NCBI GenBank assembly: GCA_009785045.1
Contig: WQXC01000029.1
Span: 1-15,570, forward strand
Direction: 5' to 3'
Source of the DNA: Treponema sp.
GTDB taxonomy: Bacteria; Spirochaetota; Spirochaetia; Treponematales; Breznakiellaceae
DNA length: 15,570 nucleotides
Of the stretch, positions 13,619 through 15,570 are shown in pieces. Under the pieces are notes generated by a model. It saw only the letters and a list, made by a program, of their open reading frames with translations. It made no database searches and was not told where the DNA came from. A program made the position numbers and the translations under genes. The stretch's first letter is position 1, and each line of letters starts with the position of its first letter.

Positions 13619-14674
13619 ATGGCCCGTAAAAACCTTATGCAAGGCTTTAAGCGTCCCAAAAGTTTTACATTTGAGCACGGTGAACTTAATCAAAATTATG
13701 GCAAGTTCATTGCCTCTCCGTTTGAACCGGGCTTTGGTACAACTGTTGGCAATACTTTACGCAGGGTTCTCCTTTCTTCGATTCGGGGTTATGCCATTAC
13801 TGCGGTAAAGATTGAATCAATTGAAGCTAACGGAACCAATCATAATGTGTCCAGCGAATTTGAAACAATTCCCAATATTATCGAAGATACCCTGGAAGTT
13901 ATTAATAACCTTAAACAGATTCGCCTTAAACTGCCTGCGGAAACAGAGCAGGATGTTCTGCTTTACGAATGGTCTGGTAAACAGGAAATAAAGAGCGACG
14001 ACTTTGCCCGTCCGGGACAGGTTGAGGTTCTTTCTTCTGGCCAGCATATAATGACCTTAATGGATAATGCCAATATCCGCTTTGAGATCCAGATTGATCT
14101 TGGCCGCGGTTATGTGCCATCCGAAGTTAATGAACGCTATATCGAAGTTATTAATACCATTCCTGTAGACGCAATTTTCTCTCCGGTAAAAAAGGTAAAA
14201 TTCAACGTTGAATCTACACGGGTTGGTCAGCGCAACGACTATGACAAACTTGTTCTTGAAATCTGGACAGACGGGACCATAAAGCCGGAAGACGCGCTTG
14301 CAGAAGCTGCAAAAATTGCAAAAGATCATTTTTCTGTTTTTATTAATTTTGACGAGAATAACATCGGCATTGAAGATGAGCTCGATGATGAAAACGATCA
14401 TATAAGAAAAATACTCAGCATCCCGGTAGAGGAGCTTGAACTTTCGGTTCGTTCGTCAAATTGTTTGAAGAACGCAAATATCAAGACAATAGGTGAACTT
14501 ACGCGCAAAACCGAAGACGATATTGCCAGAACACGTAATTTTGGCAAGAAGTCGCTTCAGGAAATCAAGGAAAAACTTAAAGAATGGAATTTAAGCCTTG
14601 GCATTACCGATTTGAATGTTCTTAAAAATGTGCGTATGGAAACTAAAGTAAAGGAAACAGAAGATGAAGCATAA
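13619..14674 (+). CDS. rpoA: DNA-directed RNA polymerase subunit alpha
   Basis: The alpha subunit dimerises to nucleate RNA polymerase assembly, and its C-terminal domain contacts UP elements and activators. The 351-residue product has the dimerisation core EPGFGTTVGNTLRRVLLSSIRG (about residues 37-58) and the AIFSPVKKVKFNVESTRVGQ segment of the N-terminal domain. An acidic linker (DENNIGIEDELDDEND, about 244-260) follows, then the C-terminal domain with LSVRSSNCLKNANIKTIGEL. Arg278, Asn281, Cys282 and Lys284 match the E. coli DNA-contact set around Arg265; the later loop reads RNFGKKS. AGGAG (13609-13613) precedes the ATG. The last 11 bases overlap rplQ. Confidence 0.98.
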   Translation: MARKNLMQGFKRPKSFTFEHGELNQNYGKFIASPFEPGFGTTVGNTLRRVLLSSIRGYAITAVKIESIEANGTNHNVSSEFETIPNIIEDTLEVINNLKQIRLKLPAETEQDVLLYEWSGKQEIKSDDFARPGQVEVLSSGQHIMTLMDNANIRFEIQIDLGRGYVPSEVNERYIEVINTIPVDAIFSPVKKVKFNVESTRVGQRNDYDKLVLEIWTDGTIKPEDALAEAAKIAKDHFSVFINFDENNIGIEDELDDENDHIRKILSIPVEELELSVRSSNCLKNANIKTIGELTRKTEDDIARTRNFGKKSLQEIKEKLKEWNLSLGITDLNVLKNVRMETKVKETEDEA

Positions 14675-15098
14675 AAGAGGATTTAATCCCCTGCAGAGAA
14701 TGTCAGCGCATCGCAAGGCGCTGCGCCGTAACATGGTGACATCATTATTCAGGCAGGAAAGAATTCAGACAACAAAAGCGAAAGCGCTTGAAATTCGCAG
14801 AGCTGCGGAGAAAATGATTACCCGTGCCAAGCAGGATACTATCCATAACAGACGGGTTGTTTCCAGCCGTTTGTTTGATGAAGGTATTGTTGCCAAGCTT
14901 TTTACGGATATTGCTCCAAGAATGAAAGACCGCAATGGCGGTTATACTAGAATTATTAAACTGGGCGAACGCAAAGGCGACGCCGCAGAAATTGTTATTC
15001 TGGAACTGGTAGATTATAAACTTGATACCAGCGATAAAAAGAAAACAAAAAAGAATGAAGCCAAGGATGCCAAGGGCAGCCAGGATAAGGGGAAATAA
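14664..15098 (+). CDS. rplQ: 50S ribosomal protein L17, with a Lys-rich C-terminal tail
   Basis: L17 lies near the tunnel exit. The 144-residue product starts KHKRGFNPLQRMSAHRKALRRNMVTSLFRQERIQTTKAKA, the family's usual opening, and its domain ends with AAEIVILELVDYKL (about residues 108-121). About 20 residues of mostly Lys, Asp, Ala and Asn follow. The usual length is 116-127. The ATG lies inside the end of rpoA, giving an 11-base overlap, and AAGGAAA just upstream is within the rpoA coding sequence, so translation is probably coupled. The next gene starts immediately after the L17 stop. Confidence 0.97.
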   Translation: MKHKRGFNPLQRMSAHRKALRRNMVTSLFRQERIQTTKAKALEIRRAAEKMITRAKQDTIHNRRVVSSRLFDEGIVAKLFTDIAPRMKDRNGGYTRIIKLGERKGDAAEIVILELVDYKLDTSDKKKTKKNEAKDAKGSQDKGK

Positions 15099-15422
15099 AT
15101 GTCTAAGCCACATAGAGGTCAAAGTATCAGAGAACTGTATGCCCGCGGCCGCGGCGATTGTCCGGTTTGTGAAAGAAGCAATGTAAAAGTGCTTTATGAA
15201 CAGGAAGCCGGCGGGCAGAAATTTAAAATATGCAAAACTTGCAGAGCTGCAATTAAGAACGGTACAAAAAAACTGCCTGTTGTAGAAGCGCCCCCGGAAG
15301 AGCCAAAAGCCGCAGCGCCTAAGGCAGCAGCGCCTGAACCTGCAGCCGAACCTGTTGCAGAAGCGCCTGCAGCCGCAGCCGAAGAGACCGCAGAAACACC
15401 TGCAGCAGAAGCCGCAGAATAG
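15099..15422 (+). CDS. Uncharacterised small zinc-ribbon protein with an Ala/Glu/Pro tail
   Basis: I do not recognise a named family. The 107-residue product has two parts. Residues 1-60 are basic and hold two CxxC pairs, Cys21/Cys24 (CPVC) and Cys45/Cys48 (CKTC), 20 residues apart, which suggests a small zinc ribbon. Flanking basic segments (RGRG; RAAIKNGTKK) could bind nucleic acid. Residues 63-107 are a low-complexity tail with 20 Ala, 11 Glu and 9 Pro, likely disordered. GGGG (15089-15092) in the rplQ end is the ribosome binding site, and the ATG follows the rplQ stop directly, so it is expressed with the operon. There is no signal peptide or membrane segment. A ribosome- or polymerase-associated role is only inferred from context. 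Confidence 0.85.
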   Translation: MSKPHRGQSIRELYARGRGDCPVCERSNVKVLYEQEAGGQKFKICKTCRAAIKNGTKKLPVVEAPPEEPKAAAPKAAAPEPAAEPVAEAPAAAAEETAETPAAEAAE

Positions 15423-15445
15423 TTTTGTTTAAATTGTAAACTTCT

Positions 15446-15474
15446 AAGCTGTCCGGATTACTGGACAGCTTTTT
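15446..15474 (+). terminator. Intrinsic terminator at the end of the superoperon
   Basis: AAGCTGTCC (15446-15454) and GGACAGCTT (15463-15471) form a perfect 9-bp stem with an eight-base loop (15455-15462), and the run of five T ends at 15474. It lies 23 bases after the stop of the zinc-ribbon gene and is the only clear Rho-independent terminator in the window. This supports one long transcription unit. On the - strand the stem is followed by TTAGAAGTTTAC, a weak T-tract, so it should act mainly on + strand transcripts. A smaller stem, GTTTA/TAAAC (15427-15431 with 15437-15441), precedes it. Confidence 0.92.
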
Positions 15475-15570
15475 ATTTGAAAAACGGATTTTGTGTTATT
15501 ATTTGCGTTTTTAATCTGCCTGTAACAGCGTTAAAGAATTCATAAGAAAGACCAGCACCTTCATTTAATA
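15473..15570 (-). CDS. Possible 3' end of a convergent gene, cut by the window edge
   Basis: On the - strand the frame that enters from base 15568 is open for 31 codons and ends with TAA at 15475-15473, inside the T-tract of the operon terminator. The visible C-terminus begins LNEGAGLSYEFFNAVTGRLK and ends TQIITQNPFFK. Composition and the neat end at a terminator suggest a real coding end, and the other two - strand frames are broken by stops. Thirty-one open codons can also arise by chance, and I cannot name the protein, so this remains tentative. If real, the gene converges on the ribosomal operon. Confidence 0.4.
   Translation of the reverse strand, partial: LNEGAGLSYEFFNAVTGRLKTQIITQNPFFK

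Noticed and set aside
15477..15502. A promoter after the terminator (TTGAAA at 15477-15482 and TATTAT at 15497-15502)
   Set aside because: The spacer is only 14 bases, and the region is better explained as the end of a convergent - strand frame.
1..15570. Mobile elements, CRISPR arrays, toxin-antitoxin or other accessory systems
   Set aside because: All sizeable + strand frames are accounted for by housekeeping genes plus one small zinc-ribbon gene. No spaced direct-repeat array, transposase or accessory cassette was seen.

Overview
The window is a spirochaete ribosomal-protein superoperon, most likely from the genus Treponema or a close relative. This placement rests on the EF-Tu sequence (for example INTRHLEYQS after the switch I region and VVSAPDSVMPQT after G3), on tuf lying directly before rpsJ, and on rpmJ directly following secY. 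It was made by recognition of the proteins, not by a search. No mobile gene, CRISPR array, rRNA or tRNA is seen.

Layout, all on the + strand: tuf and rpsJ (5-1557); a 128-base gap with strong inverted repeats (1558-1685); then the rest of the S10 cluster, rplC-rplD-rplW-rplB-rpsS-rplV-rpsC-rplP-rpmC-rpsQ (1686-6447); the spc cluster, rplN-rplX-rplE-rpsN-rpsH-rplF-rplR-rpsE-rpmD-rplO-secY-rpmJ (6461-12166); the alpha cluster, rpsM-rpsK-rpsD-rpoA-rplQ (12179-15098); and a small zinc-ribbon gene of unknown function (15099-15422). A clear intrinsic terminator follows (15446-15474). On the - strand, an open frame that enters from beyond the right edge ends inside that terminator (15473-15570) and is probably the 3' end of a convergent gene.

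The genes supply about half of the ribosomal proteins, the alpha subunit of RNA polymerase, the translocon pore SecY and the elongation factor EF-Tu. Most junctions are 2-20 bases or overlap (ATGA, TAATG, or 11 bases at rpoA-rplQ), which implies polycistronic transcription and translational coupling. The only appreciable gaps are tuf-rpsJ, rpsJ-rplC, rpsH-rplF, rplR-rpsE and secY-rpmJ. Four of these five (all but rpsH-rplF) carry small or large hairpins.

Most of the window is ordinary housekeeping DNA. The points worth a second look are the 22-bp perfect inverted repeat between rpsJ and rplC, an acidic plus Arg/Gly-rich N-terminal extension on S5, the uncharacterised zinc-ribbon protein at the end of the operon, and altered EF-Tu motifs (SGF in place of SAL). 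I see no convincing new multi-gene system here.
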